Origin: Bacillota bacterium
GTDB taxonomy: Bacteria; Bacillota; Bacilli; Paenibacillales; NBRC-103111
Direction: 5' to 3'
DNA length: 64,000 nt
Assembly: GCA_023388055.1 (NCBI GenBank)
Contig: JAEWGW010000004.1
Location: 186,001-250,000, forward strand
Under the pieces are notes generated by a model. That model had not been told where the DNA came from, ran no database searches, and was given only the letters and a program-made list of their open reading frames with translations. The translations under genes and the position numbers were made by a program. Below are positions 1 to 6,839 of this stretch, piece after piece (positions within the stretch are counted from its first letter, which is position 1; each line of letters opens with the position of its first letter).

Positions 1-378
1 GGGATAATAGGTGAAATAAGGGAAACGGACCGGTCAGGAATAGTATCCAGTATATATGTCCAAAGAGCGACGATTACCTTTACGGATGGATCAACGTTGT
101 ATGTCACGGAATACACGAACAAATCCGGCAAAATTGAAAAATATTATTATGATTGGGTAGATAAAAATGGACGTTTGAATGCCCAGTACCACAGTGAATC
201 ACATGATTGGGATAAACGTTACCGAACTGAAACGGAACCTTATCATATACATGCACCCAAGGAATCTGTTCTAACCAACATGGATCGGTTTCCGAACTTT
301 TCCCATCGGGATTTGTATATGATTGTGGAAGGCATTATTATCTTTTCGGTTATCCCGGGCCGCCCTTACTTGAACTAG
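1..378 (+). CDS. Partial TumE/DUF6516-like protein (toxin-family candidate)
   Basis: The reading frame is open from the left edge of the window, so the true start lies outside. About 125 codons are visible, ending at the TAG at 376-378. The protein has a tyrosine- and aspartate-rich stretch (KIEKYYYDWVDKNGRL), then a weak Y-H-x-x-x-H-D-W pattern and a late FSHRDLYMIVEGII segment. This recalls the DUF6516/TumE family, whose members are small toxins normally paired with a TumA-type HTH antitoxin. No antitoxin follows, because the next gene is on the other strand; a partner could lie upstream of the window. Family assignment is from pattern memory only and is moderate to low. Confidence 0.45.
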   Translation, partial: GIIGEIRETDRSGIVSSIYVQRATITFTDGSTLYVTEYTNKSGKIEKYYYDWVDKNGRLNAQYHSESHDWDKRYRTETEPYHIHAPKESVLTNMDRFPNFSHRDLYMIVEGIIIFSVIPGRPYLN

Positions 379-429
379 GGCTTGTGAAAGCTGCCCTCAA
401 CCGGGTTTGAAGACAGGCCCAAAGGGCCG

Positions 430-882
430 CTACGCATGATTGCGGATCAACCGTCCGGCATGCTTCAGGAATCCGCTGACGGCCTCCAGTTGCTCCCCGT
501 TTAAGGTATCGATATAGTCGAACAGCTCCCGGTCGAAGCGCTGGTGATAGTCCTCATGGAATTTGTAGGCCGTCCAGCCTTTCTCCGTCAGGTGGAGGCG
601 GTAGCGTTTTTTGTCTTCTTCATCCTGCTCCTTCTTCACCAGCCCCCGCTCCTCCAGCTTCAACAGGGTCTTATGAATGACGGCCCGGGTAATGCCGAAC
701 CTCCGGGCAATCTCGGAGCTGTAGATGCCGGGATCGTCACCGATGGTCTTCACAATGTGGATCTCCCCGCGGTAAAACACCATATCCTCACTGCCGAAAT
801 CCAGAACATTGGTCCTGCCGTTGGCGATTTTCTCCGTCAGCGCAATAAACGAATGTATGACTTCATCCTTCATTTCTTTCAT
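430..882 (-). CDS. MarR family transcriptional regulator
   Basis: A 150-residue protein of normal MarR length. Residues about 40-110 form the winged helix-turn-helix, with SEIARRFGITRAVIHKTLLK as the recognition region, followed by the basic wing (EEDKKRYRLHLTEKG). Helices at both ends should make the dimer interface. The ATG overlaps the stop of the upstream methyltransferase gene by four bases (ATGA) and has GGAGGGATAGGCC before it, so the two genes are a translationally coupled operon. The palindromic operator in front of the methyltransferase is the likely target, which would make this an autoregulated pair. The inducer is unknown; many MarR proteins respond to phenolic compounds or oxidants. 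Confidence 0.9.
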   Translation of the reverse strand: MKEMKDEVIHSFIALTEKIANGRTNVLDFGSEDMVFYRGEIHIVKTIGDDPGIYSSEIARRFGITRAVIHKTLLKLEERGLVKKEQDEEDKKRYRLHLTEKGWTAYKFHEDYHQRFDRELFDYIDTLNGEQLEAVSGFLKHAGRLIRNHA

Positions 883-1871
883 GGCCTATCCCTCCTGGCT
901 GTATACAAATAACCGCTGAACGGTCCGTTGGGCAGCTGCCGGACAAGCTCAATTCCCGCGGTACGGCATGCCTGCTCCAGTTCCCCTGCATCCGGCCCGG
1001 CCGGTAACCCTGCCAGTCTTCCCGACAACCAAGCCAATACCGTAGCGGAATCGCGGCTTTCCCTTTGGCTGTATTGCCCAATGACCAGAAGAACCCCGCC
1101 GGGTGCAAGGACGGCCCTCATCCGGCCAAGCAGATCCGGCAGAAACTCCCCCGCAAAATCCAGCACCCCCGAAGCGACCACCAGATTGTACTCTCCTTCA
1201 AATTGATCCCGGTTAAAATCCCCTTCCTGAACCTTAACCTGCTCCTGTACGCCGTACTGTGCGATAATCCGCCGGGTAGTGCCCGCCACGCCCGGATGTT
1301 CGAATACCACCGCTTCACTATTGGGATACCGCTGAACAAATTCTATAGCCAGCAAACCCGAACCGCCGCCTACATCCAACACTTGAAGCGGCTTCGCTCT
1401 GTCCGGAAACGGCTTCTCCATTTCCCGGAGGAATGCCTCCACTCTCCCGGTGGCATACATCTCCGGCACCACGGCCTCGGCCAGCCCGGCAAAATCATAG
1501 GGCATCCCGGCCGCGGCAGACTTTCCATTGGACGCAACAAGCAAATCCATATTCGCCAGCGTAGTCATCTGCGAGCGGAACAGCAGAGCGTCCCGGATAC
1601 AATGGCGGCTGTTCCGTGACAGATATTCCGCTGCCTCCGCCGTGTTGCGGTAACGGCCGGTCTCCTCCTGAATGAATCCGGCTGCCTCCAAGGCCTCCAG
1701 CACCAGCCCAAGCTGATGCTCCGGAAAACCCACAGAACCAGTAAGCTCCGCTGTACAGATCCATTGATCCAAATGAGTAAACAGGTCCAGCCGCAGAACG
1801 GCTAACAGAAGCTGCGCCTCCCGCTGCTGATGAAGCAGCCTATAGTAGCGGCCAGGTGAGGTTCCCATCAT
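879..1871 (-). CDS. SAM-dependent methyltransferase (O-methyltransferase-like)
   Basis: Class I AdoMet-dependent methyltransferase of about 330 residues. The N-terminal ~100 residues look like the winged-helix dimerisation domain of small-molecule O-methyltransferases (LFTHLD...ELTGSVGFPEHQLGLVLEALEAAGFI). The SAM-binding fold starts with VLDVGGGSGLLAIEF near residue 162, followed by an acidic VVFEHPGV strand and a GDF motif. I chose the ATG at 1871 because GGAGGCGGTGCACAC precedes it. The same frame stays open to 1940, but that extension runs through the promoter and operator. Its substrate is unknown. Co-transcription with a MarR regulator suggests detoxification or modification of a small molecule that the regulator senses. 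Confidence 0.85.
   Translation of the reverse strand: MMGTSPGRYYRLLHQQREAQLLLAVLRLDLFTHLDQWICTAELTGSVGFPEHQLGLVLEALEAAGFIQEETGRYRNTAEAAEYLSRNSRHCIRDALLFRSQMTTLANMDLLVASNGKSAAAGMPYDFAGLAEAVVPEMYATGRVEAFLREMEKPFPDRAKPLQVLDVGGGSGLLAIEFVQRYPNSEAVVFEHPGVAGTTRRIIAQYGVQEQVKVQEGDFNRDQFEGEYNLVVASGVLDFAGEFLPDLLGRMRAVLAPGGVLLVIGQYSQRESRDSATVLAWLSGRLAGLPAGPDAGELEQACRTAGIELVRQLPNGPFSGYLYTARRDRP
899..914 (-). promoter_or_regulatory. Half-site resembling the MarR operator, before marR
   Basis: On the minus strand this reads GGTTATTTGTATACAG, matching the TTATTTGTAT arm of the palindrome in front of the methyltransferase gene. It lies inside the 3' end of the methyltransferase coding sequence, about 17 bases upstream of the marR start codon. 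It could be an auxiliary binding site or chance similarity. Confidence 0.3.
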
Positions 1872-1891
1872 GTGTGCACCGCCTCCAGATT

Positions 1892-1945
1892 GATTATTTG
1901 TATACATAGCATACAAATAATCAGGTTGTATGTCAAGCATACAAC
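1892..1945 (-). promoter_or_regulatory. Promoter and paired palindromic operators of the methyltransferase-marR operon
   Basis: On the minus strand there is TTGACA (1931-1936), a 17-base spacer and TATGCT (1908-1913). A perfect inverted repeat, arms GATTATTTGTAT and ATACAAATAATC with a 7-base centre (1892-1922), covers the -10 box. A second one, arms GTTGTATG and CATACAAC with a 5-base centre (1925-1945), covers the -35 box. Both share the TTGTAT half-site, as expected for a MarR repressor blocking its own operon. Confidence 0.8.
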
Positions 1946-2010
1946 AACCTCATTTATTCCCAACTAGGAGTGAGACCCGCTTCTAGACCCGCCGATCTCA
2001 CTTCCGGATA

Positions 2011-2045
2011 AAAAAAACCGTTGGAACAATAGTTCCAAACGGCCT
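2011..2045 (-). terminator. Rho-independent terminator
   Basis: On the minus strand, stem CCGTTTGGAAC / GTTCCAACGG with a short loop is followed by seven T. It lies about 30 bases after the stop of the gene ending at 2072. Confidence 0.85.
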
Positions 2046-2071
2046 TATTAGTGCTTTATGCAGATTGGGCT

Positions 2072-2416
2072 TCAGCCCTTCCTGGAATAACTGTTCAGCG
2101 CAGAGTAACGCAACAGCCCCGACAGCATCAGGGGATTGGACTGGGTATTCCCGCTTAAGGCTGACATGAGAAGCGAATTCTTCAACGAGCTGCCGTATGC
2201 GGCGGATCCGCCTCCCCAGGTCAACGGATTGAGCGTGTTTGTTGCCATCATCGGATTAGCCGTCATGGGTCCCGCTAATGCCAGTGAAAGCCAGTCCCCA
2301 AAGGTAGATAACGAGCTTTTGTCCCAGCCTCCCTCTTGTTGCTTGCCTGCAACCATTCCGGCTTCATAACAGCGGCAGGTACACACGGAGGAATTAACCG
2401 AATGAACCACATTCAT
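2072..2416 (-). CDS. Small hypothetical protein in the BlaI-type regulon
   Basis: About 114 residues, not recognised. The chosen start has AAAGGGTGAAAAGC just before it; the frame continues upstream to 2470 but runs through the palindromic operator. The N-terminal part carries three clustered cysteines (SVCTCRCYEAG). The rest is rich in Ser, Asn, Leu, Gly and Met with an approximate repeat of N-P-M/L-M (TANPMMATNTLNPLTW, then TQSNPLMLSGLL). No signal peptide or clear membrane helix is seen. It has its own terminator and its own copy of the operator found before the blaI-like gene, so it is probably a separate transcription unit under the same repressor. Function unknown. Confidence 0.6.
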   Translation of the reverse strand: MNVVHSVNSSVCTCRCYEAGMVAGKQQEGGWDKSSLSTFGDWLSLALAGPMTANPMMATNTLNPLTWGGGSAAYGSSLKNSLLMSALSGNTQSNPLMLSGLLRYSALNSYSRKG

Positions 2417-2448
2417 GCTTTTCACCCTTTCAAATGTCTTTTCTAAAA

Positions 2449-2464
2449 GACTATAATTATAGTC
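2449..2464 (-). promoter_or_regulatory. Palindromic operator, BlaI/MecI-type candidate (copy 1)
   Basis: The perfect 16-base palindrome GACTATAATTATAGTC lies between the FlxA-like gene and the small gene starting at 2416. It contains TATAAT in both orientations, so a bound repressor would cover the -10 box. A near-identical copy lies upstream of the blaI-like gene at 5160-5175. Confidence 0.75.
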
Positions 2465-2486
2465 CATCAATCCGCAAGAAGCTCCC

Positions 2487-3137
2487 TCAACGGTTCCCTT
2501 TATCCTTGCCGCTGGATTCTACCGCTACGCCGGCGGATAAGGTTTCTCTCTCCTCATCCTGCTTTTGCTGTACCTCACCAGCATCTCCTGTGGAGGGTTG
2601 TTCCTGCTTATCATTCACTTGCTTCGGCTTGATTGTGTTGCCTCTTTTTAACACCTCCTGGACCTCCAGGGATTTCTGCATGATCCGGCCCGTGATTTGA
2701 TCCGCTCCGGCAAAATTCTTCTTGGCGATCATATCGGTTTTTACACGGTGCAGGGTTTTCATCTCATCTAGCTTGCCGGTAACCGCAAACAGGTTGACGG
2801 ATTGGCGGACCGCCTGAAGCTGCTCCTCATTTTGGTACCGCGCCGCTTCCTCCTGTGCTTTTTCGGCCGCCTTGGAAGCAGCCTCCTCCTTGATTTGCCG
2901 GCTTTCATCCATTGTTGCCTGCTGAAGATTTTGCTGCAGCTGCTGAATTTGCCCATTCAATTCCTTTATTCTGCCGGACTTGGTTTCCGGGGAGTCCTTG
3001 CTTTCCTTCACCTTTTGCAATTGCTGCTGCAGTTGTCCGATTTGCCTGCGTATTTGCTCGGCCGCACTCGGCCGGCTGCCGCCTTTGGGATTTAATGCTT
3101 CTTGGGAAGGCGAAGCCGGCTTTTGTCCGATCAACAT
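2487..3137 (-). CDS. FlxA-like coiled-coil protein
   Basis: About 216 residues from the ATG at 3137, chosen because AAAGGATGG lies upstream; the frame extends further but into the M56 gene. Residues about 20-95 match the FlxA-like family pattern (IRRQIGQLQQQLQKVKES, later LNGQIQQLQQNLQQ), a glutamine-rich coiled coil. This continues into a charged helical region with Ala/Glu/Lys repeats. The tail is disordered and polar. It follows the M56 peptidase gene by about 38 bases in the same direction and is probably the third gene of the operon. FlxA-like proteins have no settled function, and the tie to an M56/BlaI sensor pair is notable. Confidence 0.75.
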   Translation of the reverse strand: MLIGQKPASPSQEALNPKGGSRPSAAEQIRRQIGQLQQQLQKVKESKDSPETKSGRIKELNGQIQQLQQNLQQATMDESRQIKEEAASKAAEKAQEEAARYQNEEQLQAVRQSVNLFAVTGKLDEMKTLHRVKTDMIAKKNFAGADQITGRIMQKSLEVQEVLKRGNTIKPKQVNDKQEQPSTGDAGEVQQKQDEERETLSAGVAVESSGKDKGNR

Positions 3138-3175
3138 CGGGCACCATCCTTTCACGTTTGTACGGAAATGATCCG

Positions 3176-4705
3176 TTAGTACAGCTTGATCTGCTCCAGC
3201 TGCCGCATGGTAGGCAGATCGGTGAGGCTTTGTTTGCCAACGCTGATTCCTGCCGATCTTCCCATATAAAAAGGAAAATGGAGAAGAACCAAAATCCGCC
3301 CATGCCCAATGTCCCGGCGCTGCATCTCCTCGCGGATGGGGCGGGTGTCCACATAGACAGGAGCGTCCTCGTCCAGCAGCAGGATTTTGGCTGAGGTGAT
3401 CCACCGTTCCGGTCCGCTGCTATGTAAGGGCCGATCCAACAGCAGTTCAATTTCGCCGCCAGCAGCCTCTTCCCCCAACATGAGGGTGACGATTTGCTGA
3501 AGTGCAGTCTGGCTTCGGGGATTCACCGACTCATCCAGCCAAAAGGCATACATGGTTGGTTTCGGAGCTGTGGATGCCAGGTACCGGGAAAGCTCACTGC
3601 CTCCGGGAAGCACAACCAAACCGACGATCACTGCCAATGCCCCAGCTGCCAGCCGCAACCCCCTTGCCGTTTGGATCTCGAATAGGGAAAACGAAACCGC
3701 GCGGACACGTTCAGTCAGGGCAGAATGGCTTTCCAGCCAATGAACGGCTGCACCCATCCGGCGAGGCCGGGACAAACGGAGGTTCAGCCCCCCTTGTTTG
3801 AGCAGAAGCTGGCCATATGCCAGCTTGTCCGCATGCTTCAGCCTGCTCAGCACCCGTTGGTCGCACCGCAGCTCCAGATCATCCCGAAGCCGGACAGCCG
3901 CCAGATGAACAAGCGGATTGAACCAGTGAGGAATACGAAGCAGGCTTGCGGCGAGCTGAAGCAGGTTGTCCTTGGACCGCCAGTGCTGGAGCTCATGCAA
4001 TAGGATCAGGCGGAGCTCGGCTTCGGTATAATGCCCGGCATAATCATGCGGCAGCATAATCCGCGGCCGAAGCACCCCGTAGAGAAACGGGAACACCGTT
4101 CCTCCCAGCAGCAGCTGCACAGGAGCAGAAATGCCGGCTTCTGTTTTGCATTGTTCCAGCAATTCCAGCACAGCACCATCCCGGCAAGGCAGTGCCCGTT
4201 GGATAAGACGCCTCGTCCGCCATGCGGCTATTCCTTCCTTTCCAGCCCAAACCAAACAGCCAAACAGCCAGAGGAAAGCAACTGAAAGCTGCACCCCGTT
4301 TGCAGCACTGGCTTTGCTCCGGGTAACCATGGACTCCTCATCTAAGGCAAAGCCGCCCCATTGGGCTTCCCGTCCGCCTTCATACCCTGCCATGGGGACA
4401 GCCGCAGACGGAGACTCCCGCCAAGGAAGCTTTTCCCATAACCCTGCAGCAGTGTCCATCATCCAACCCACACCATAAGGCTGCTGATAGACCAATCGGT
4501 CGGACCAATTCTCCACTCCCGTCAAACCGGGGAGCGTCAACGGCGTCACCAGCTTCACCAGTACGATCAGCCACAGCACAACCATACAGCGGGCCGATAT
4601 CCATCTTTTGGCCAAACCTCTGAACAGAAGCACGATTCCCCCAACCAGTGCGGCTGCAACAGACAGCTCGAACATCCGGGCGAAGGTAATCTGCAGCGCA
4701 ATCAT
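3176..4705 (-). CDS. M56 family (BlaR1/MecR1-like) membrane metallopeptidase
   Basis: About 509 residues. The N-terminus has two or more membrane helices (VAAALVGGIVLLF, MVVLWLIVLVKLVTPL). A cytoplasmic zinc peptidase domain follows, with the HExxH motif in LILLHELQHWRSKDN and the downstream LELRCDQRVL acidic metal ligand region. A later membrane helix (LAAGALAVIVGLVVLPGG) precedes about 150 extracytoplasmic residues. That last part does not look like the penicillin-binding sensor domain of BlaR1, so the signal is probably not a beta-lactam. The ATG overlaps the blaI-like stop (ATGA), which is the classical blaI-blaR1 arrangement. On sensing, such proteins cleave or inactivate the BlaI repressor. 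Confidence 0.9.
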   Translation of the reverse strand: MIALQITFARMFELSVAAALVGGIVLLFRGLAKRWISARCMVVLWLIVLVKLVTPLTLPGLTGVENWSDRLVYQQPYGVGWMMDTAAGLWEKLPWRESPSAAVPMAGYEGGREAQWGGFALDEESMVTRSKASAANGVQLSVAFLWLFGCLVWAGKEGIAAWRTRRLIQRALPCRDGAVLELLEQCKTEAGISAPVQLLLGGTVFPFLYGVLRPRIMLPHDYAGHYTEAELRLILLHELQHWRSKDNLLQLAASLLRIPHWFNPLVHLAAVRLRDDLELRCDQRVLSRLKHADKLAYGQLLLKQGGLNLRLSRPRRMGAAVHWLESHSALTERVRAVSFSLFEIQTARGLRLAAGALAVIVGLVVLPGGSELSRYLASTAPKPTMYAFWLDESVNPRSQTALQQIVTLMLGEEAAGGEIELLLDRPLHSSGPERWITSAKILLLDEDAPVYVDTRPIREEMQRRDIGHGRILVLLHFPFYMGRSAGISVGKQSLTDLPTMRQLEQIKLY

Positions 4706-5103
4706 GGGCGGTTGCCCCGCTCTGCCGCTTCGTCCAGCAGCCTCCGCAGAGCCTCCAGCTCCTCTTCAGACCCTCGCCGGTCCTTCAAAAAACCGCTCAG
4801 CATCGCTCCAAAGTTGCCGTCATAATACTCCTCCAAGAAATGCTCCCGCTCCTGGGCCAGATACGTTTCCTCGCTGATTAAGGGAAAGTAGTGGTACACC
4901 CGGCTGTCCTTACCGTCCACCTTATAACCCGCCAGCCCCTTCGCCACCAGGTTGCGGAGCAGCGTTTTGATGGTCCGGAAATGCCACGGTCTCCGTTTCT
5001 CCAGCTGTTCCACAATAACGGCGGCTGTACAGCGCTGATTCTGCCACAGCACCTTCATCACCGAAAGCTCCGCGGCTGTAATATGCAGCTCTTTCTCCTC
5101 CAT
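4702..5103 (-). CDS. BlaI/MecI/CopY family repressor
   Basis: About 133 residues. The winged helix covers residues ~5-75 (ITAAELSVMKVLWQNQ, then FRTIKTLLRNLVAKGLAGY, wing DSRVYHYFPL), with a helical dimerisation tail as in BlaI. I place the start at the ATG at 5103, which has AAAGGAGCTGGACC before it, rather than the TTG seven codons upstream. It is the first gene of a blaI-M56-FlxA-like operon and likely represses it through the GACTATGATTATAGTC site at 5160-5175. The second site at 2449-2464 would add the small downstream gene to the regulon. Confidence 0.92.
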   Translation of the reverse strand: MEEKELHITAAELSVMKVLWQNQRCTAAVIVEQLEKRRPWHFRTIKTLLRNLVAKGLAGYKVDGKDSRVYHYFPLISEETYLAQEREHFLEEYYDGNFGAMLSGFLKDRRGSEEELEALRRLLDEAAERGNRP

Positions 5104-5159
5104 GGTCCAGCTCCTTTTCCTCAAAAATGGGGGATATTCCTTTTATCGGCCAAGATACG

Positions 5160-5175
5160 GACTATGATTATAGTC
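5160..5175 (-). promoter_or_regulatory. Palindromic operator, BlaI/MecI-type candidate (copy 2)
   Basis: GACTATGATTATAGTC differs from the perfect palindrome at 2449-2464 by one base. On the minus strand it contains TATAAT at a plausible -10 position, with the start codon of the blaI-like gene about 57 bases downstream. No good -35 box was recognised. Confidence 0.75.
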
Positions 5176-5202
5176 TTTTTCCGCCGGAGAATTCGTACGC
5201 AT

Positions 5203-5230
5203 AAAGAAACCCGCCTTGAAGGCAGGCGGG
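5203..5230 (-). terminator. Rho-independent terminator of the RidA-family gene
   Basis: On the minus strand, stem CCCGCCT / AGGCGGG with a 7-base loop is followed by TTTCTTT. It begins about ten bases after the RidA-family stop and separates it from the blaI-like operon. Confidence 0.8.
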
Positions 5231-5239
5231 GGTTACAGC

Positions 5240-5665
5240 TTATTTCGTCTCCGCTCGTTTCACCGCGGCAACCGCCTCGATTTCCACCAATTGATGCTCG
5301 TACCCCAGCAGGGTTACTCCTGTCAGTGTGCTGGGCACATTATGCTCCCCCAGCTCCTCCCGGACGGTACGCCATACCTTCACAAGATCAGACTGTTCCT
5401 TCGCTGCCACCAGAATCCGGGTATACACCAGATCCTTCACAGCAGCGCCACTTTCCTGAAGCACGGCCTTGATATTGTCCACACAGAGCTTGGCCTGGTG
5501 CTCATACCCAGCTCCCTCCGGTATGGTCCGGTCCTGATCCAGCGGACAGGCGCCCGCCAGAAACACCACATCCATTCCCGCAGGAATATTGGCTGCATAA
5601 GGGTAATCCACCGAGGCCAGGGATGGGATATTGCCGGGTTGGATAAACGTAACCTTGGGTTCCAT
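5240..5665 (-). CDS. RidA/YjgF family protein lacking the catalytic arginine
   Basis: 141 residues, full length for the Rid family. The trimeric chorismate-mutase-like fold is indicated by VVFLAGACPLDQDRTIP, AKLCVDNIKAVLQESGAAVKDLVYTRILV and the C-terminal LVEIEAVAAV. In RidA proper, an arginine in the P-A-R-S/T segment binds the imine carboxylate for 2-aminoacrylate deamination. Here the segment is VPSTLTG (Ser112-Thr113), with no arginine. It therefore belongs with the non-deaminase Rid subfamilies and its substrate is unknown. The start has GAAAGGAGAGCAAT before it. It lies downstream of yaaA in the same direction (39 bases), so the two may be co-transcribed. Confidence 0.88.
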   Translation of the reverse strand: MEPKVTFIQPGNIPSLASVDYPYAANIPAGMDVVFLAGACPLDQDRTIPEGAGYEHQAKLCVDNIKAVLQESGAAVKDLVYTRILVAAKEQSDLVKVWRTVREELGEHNVPSTLTGVTLLGYEHQLVEIEAVAAVKRAETK

Positions 5666-5704
5666 ATTGCTCTCCTTTCACTATTAAGGGTTGCCCCTGT
5701 ATCA

Positions 5705-6460
5705 TTACGAAGGTTGGATCTTTTGAATAAACACAAACTTTTCCCCATCGGACAACTCCTCCGCGAATGCGAAGTTCATCCGGTCGAAGCCCTTGATGTC
5801 TTCCACCGACTTGATCCGGTGCTCAGCCATGTACCGGACCATCTCCCCTCTGGCCATTTTGACCAGGGTAGCCCTCTCCACAACCTTGCCGCCAATCCGA
5901 ACCCCAAACACGCAGGTGATGAACCGGATGCCCTTCCCCACATAGGGGGAGATGCACTTGCTGTATTCCTTGGAGGCCAGGTTGACAATGACGCGGCTCT
6001 CGGCAAACAGCTGGTCCGCCAGCTTCCGGTTCCAGAAGGCGTACAGGGAATTCAGCTCCGGTCCGTTCAGCTTGGCCTGCATCTCCAGCCGGTACGGCAC
6101 TACCCCGTCAAAGGGCTGCACCATCCCGTAAAAACCGGAGAGAATCCGCAGATGCTCCTGCAGGTAGTCTAGTTCCTCCGTCTGAAGCACCGTTGGAGCC
6201 ATATACTGATACTGGATGCCCTCATAGGAGAAAATCGCCGGAGTCAGATCACGCCGCAGGTCCATGCTCCGGATACGTTCGTAATTCAGCTCTGCTATAG
6301 CGTCATTGCAGCTCCAGATAGCCTTCGCCTCTTCATACGGCAGCCCCTTCAGGTACGCCAGAAGCGCTTCGGTTTCTTCCATAAATTGCGGCAGTCGTTT
6401 GCCGGCAAAAATATCATTGTCCGTTTTCATCTTTTTGGCTGGTGAAATGATGATTCTCAT
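5705..6460 (-). CDS. yaaA: YaaA family (UPF0246) peroxide-stress protein
   Basis: 251 residues beginning MRIIISPAKKMK, the family signature. The start was chosen because AACAGGAGCCATT precedes it; the frame extends 20 codons upstream with no support. The conserved SPAKK N-terminus, the LNYERIRSM region, YEGIQYQYMA and the C-terminal GFDRMNFAF segment all fit. E. coli YaaA limits DNA and protein damage from hydrogen peroxide by lowering free iron and binds DNA. A strong promoter lies 130 bases upstream (6587-6616). Its 5' leader consists of remnants of other genes. Confidence 0.92.
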   Translation of the reverse strand: MRIIISPAKKMKTDNDIFAGKRLPQFMEETEALLAYLKGLPYEEAKAIWSCNDAIAELNYERIRSMDLRRDLTPAIFSYEGIQYQYMAPTVLQTEELDYLQEHLRILSGFYGMVQPFDGVVPYRLEMQAKLNGPELNSLYAFWNRKLADQLFAESRVIVNLASKEYSKCISPYVGKGIRFITCVFGVRIGGKVVERATLVKMARGEMVRYMAEHRIKSVEDIKGFDRMNFAFAEELSDGEKFVFIQKIQPS

Positions 6461-6594
6461 AATGGCTCCTGTTCCTTTTCCGGTGTTTCCTGCAGGAGCT
6501 TCAATGCCTCGTCCGCCCATTCCAGATACGCATTATAAATCCGCTCCCAGAACAAAACCGTGATGTAGAAAAAAAATGATATGCGGATTATAGT
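6457..6594 (-). pseudogene. Possible C-terminal remnant of a PadR-type regulator
   Basis: On the minus strand the frame ending at the TGA at 6457-6459 reads ...FFYITVLFWERIYNAYLEW followed by ADEALKLLQETPEKEQEPL. It overlaps the yaaA start codon. The aromatic-rich W-x-E-R-I-Y-x-A-Y-L-E-W-A-D-E-A-L pattern resembles the last helix of PadR proteins. There is no start codon and no N-terminal HTH, so if real this is only a fragment left by rearrangement. Similarity is judged by eye and is weak. Confidence 0.35.
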
Positions 6595-6790
6595 CCTTTT
6601 GATAGAGAGCTGTCAATTGGTGTGCCCAGGCCTCCTGTAAACCTCCCGCCGGACAATTCCATCCGCAGATGGCTCTGCCGAAGATCAATGAGGTGAGAAA
6701 CAGCGCCGCGAACAGCAGGAATGAGGATTTGCTCCCCTCATGTACTACATAAACCTGCTGGTTATGGAGATAGTAAACCCATGAAACAAC
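6533..6790 (-). pseudogene. Remnant of a 4Fe-4S membrane protein (NapH/polyferredoxin-like)
   Basis: An 85-codon minus-strand frame without a start codon contains the segment LFLTSLIFGRAICGWNCPAG, followed by GLQEAWAHQ. The C-G-W-x-C-P-x-G-x-L-Q-E motif after a hydrophobic helix is the signature of membrane-bound 4Fe-4S proteins. The frame is closed upstream by a stop at 6791-6793 and downstream by the TAA at 6533-6535. After the motif it loses resemblance to the family. Only about 50 recognisable residues of a normally 200-300 residue protein remain, so it is a decayed fragment. Confidence 0.6.
6587..6616 (-). promoter_or_regulatory. Sigma-A promoter reading into yaaA
   Basis: Minus strand TTGACA (6611-6616), an 18-base spacer and TATAAT (6587-6592): two perfect hexamers. 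The next intact gene downstream is yaaA, giving a leader of roughly 120 bases. Confidence 0.75.
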
Positions 6791-6839
6791 TCAGCAAAAC
6801 CGGGCTGTTCCGGTGTTTGCCTAAGGGGATTTTACCGGC

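Noticed and set aside
416..428. Terminator at GGCCCAAAGGGCC
   Set aside because: A five-base stem with no T-run on either strand.
5216..6172. 318-codon plus-strand open frame
   Set aside because: It is antisense to the RidA-family gene and yaaA, has no family features and no RBS; a GC-rich shadow.
6580..6595. Possible third BlaI-type operator (GATTATAGTC half)
   Set aside because: Only 10 of 16 bases match and the left half is absent; the match comes from the TATAAT of an ordinary promoter.
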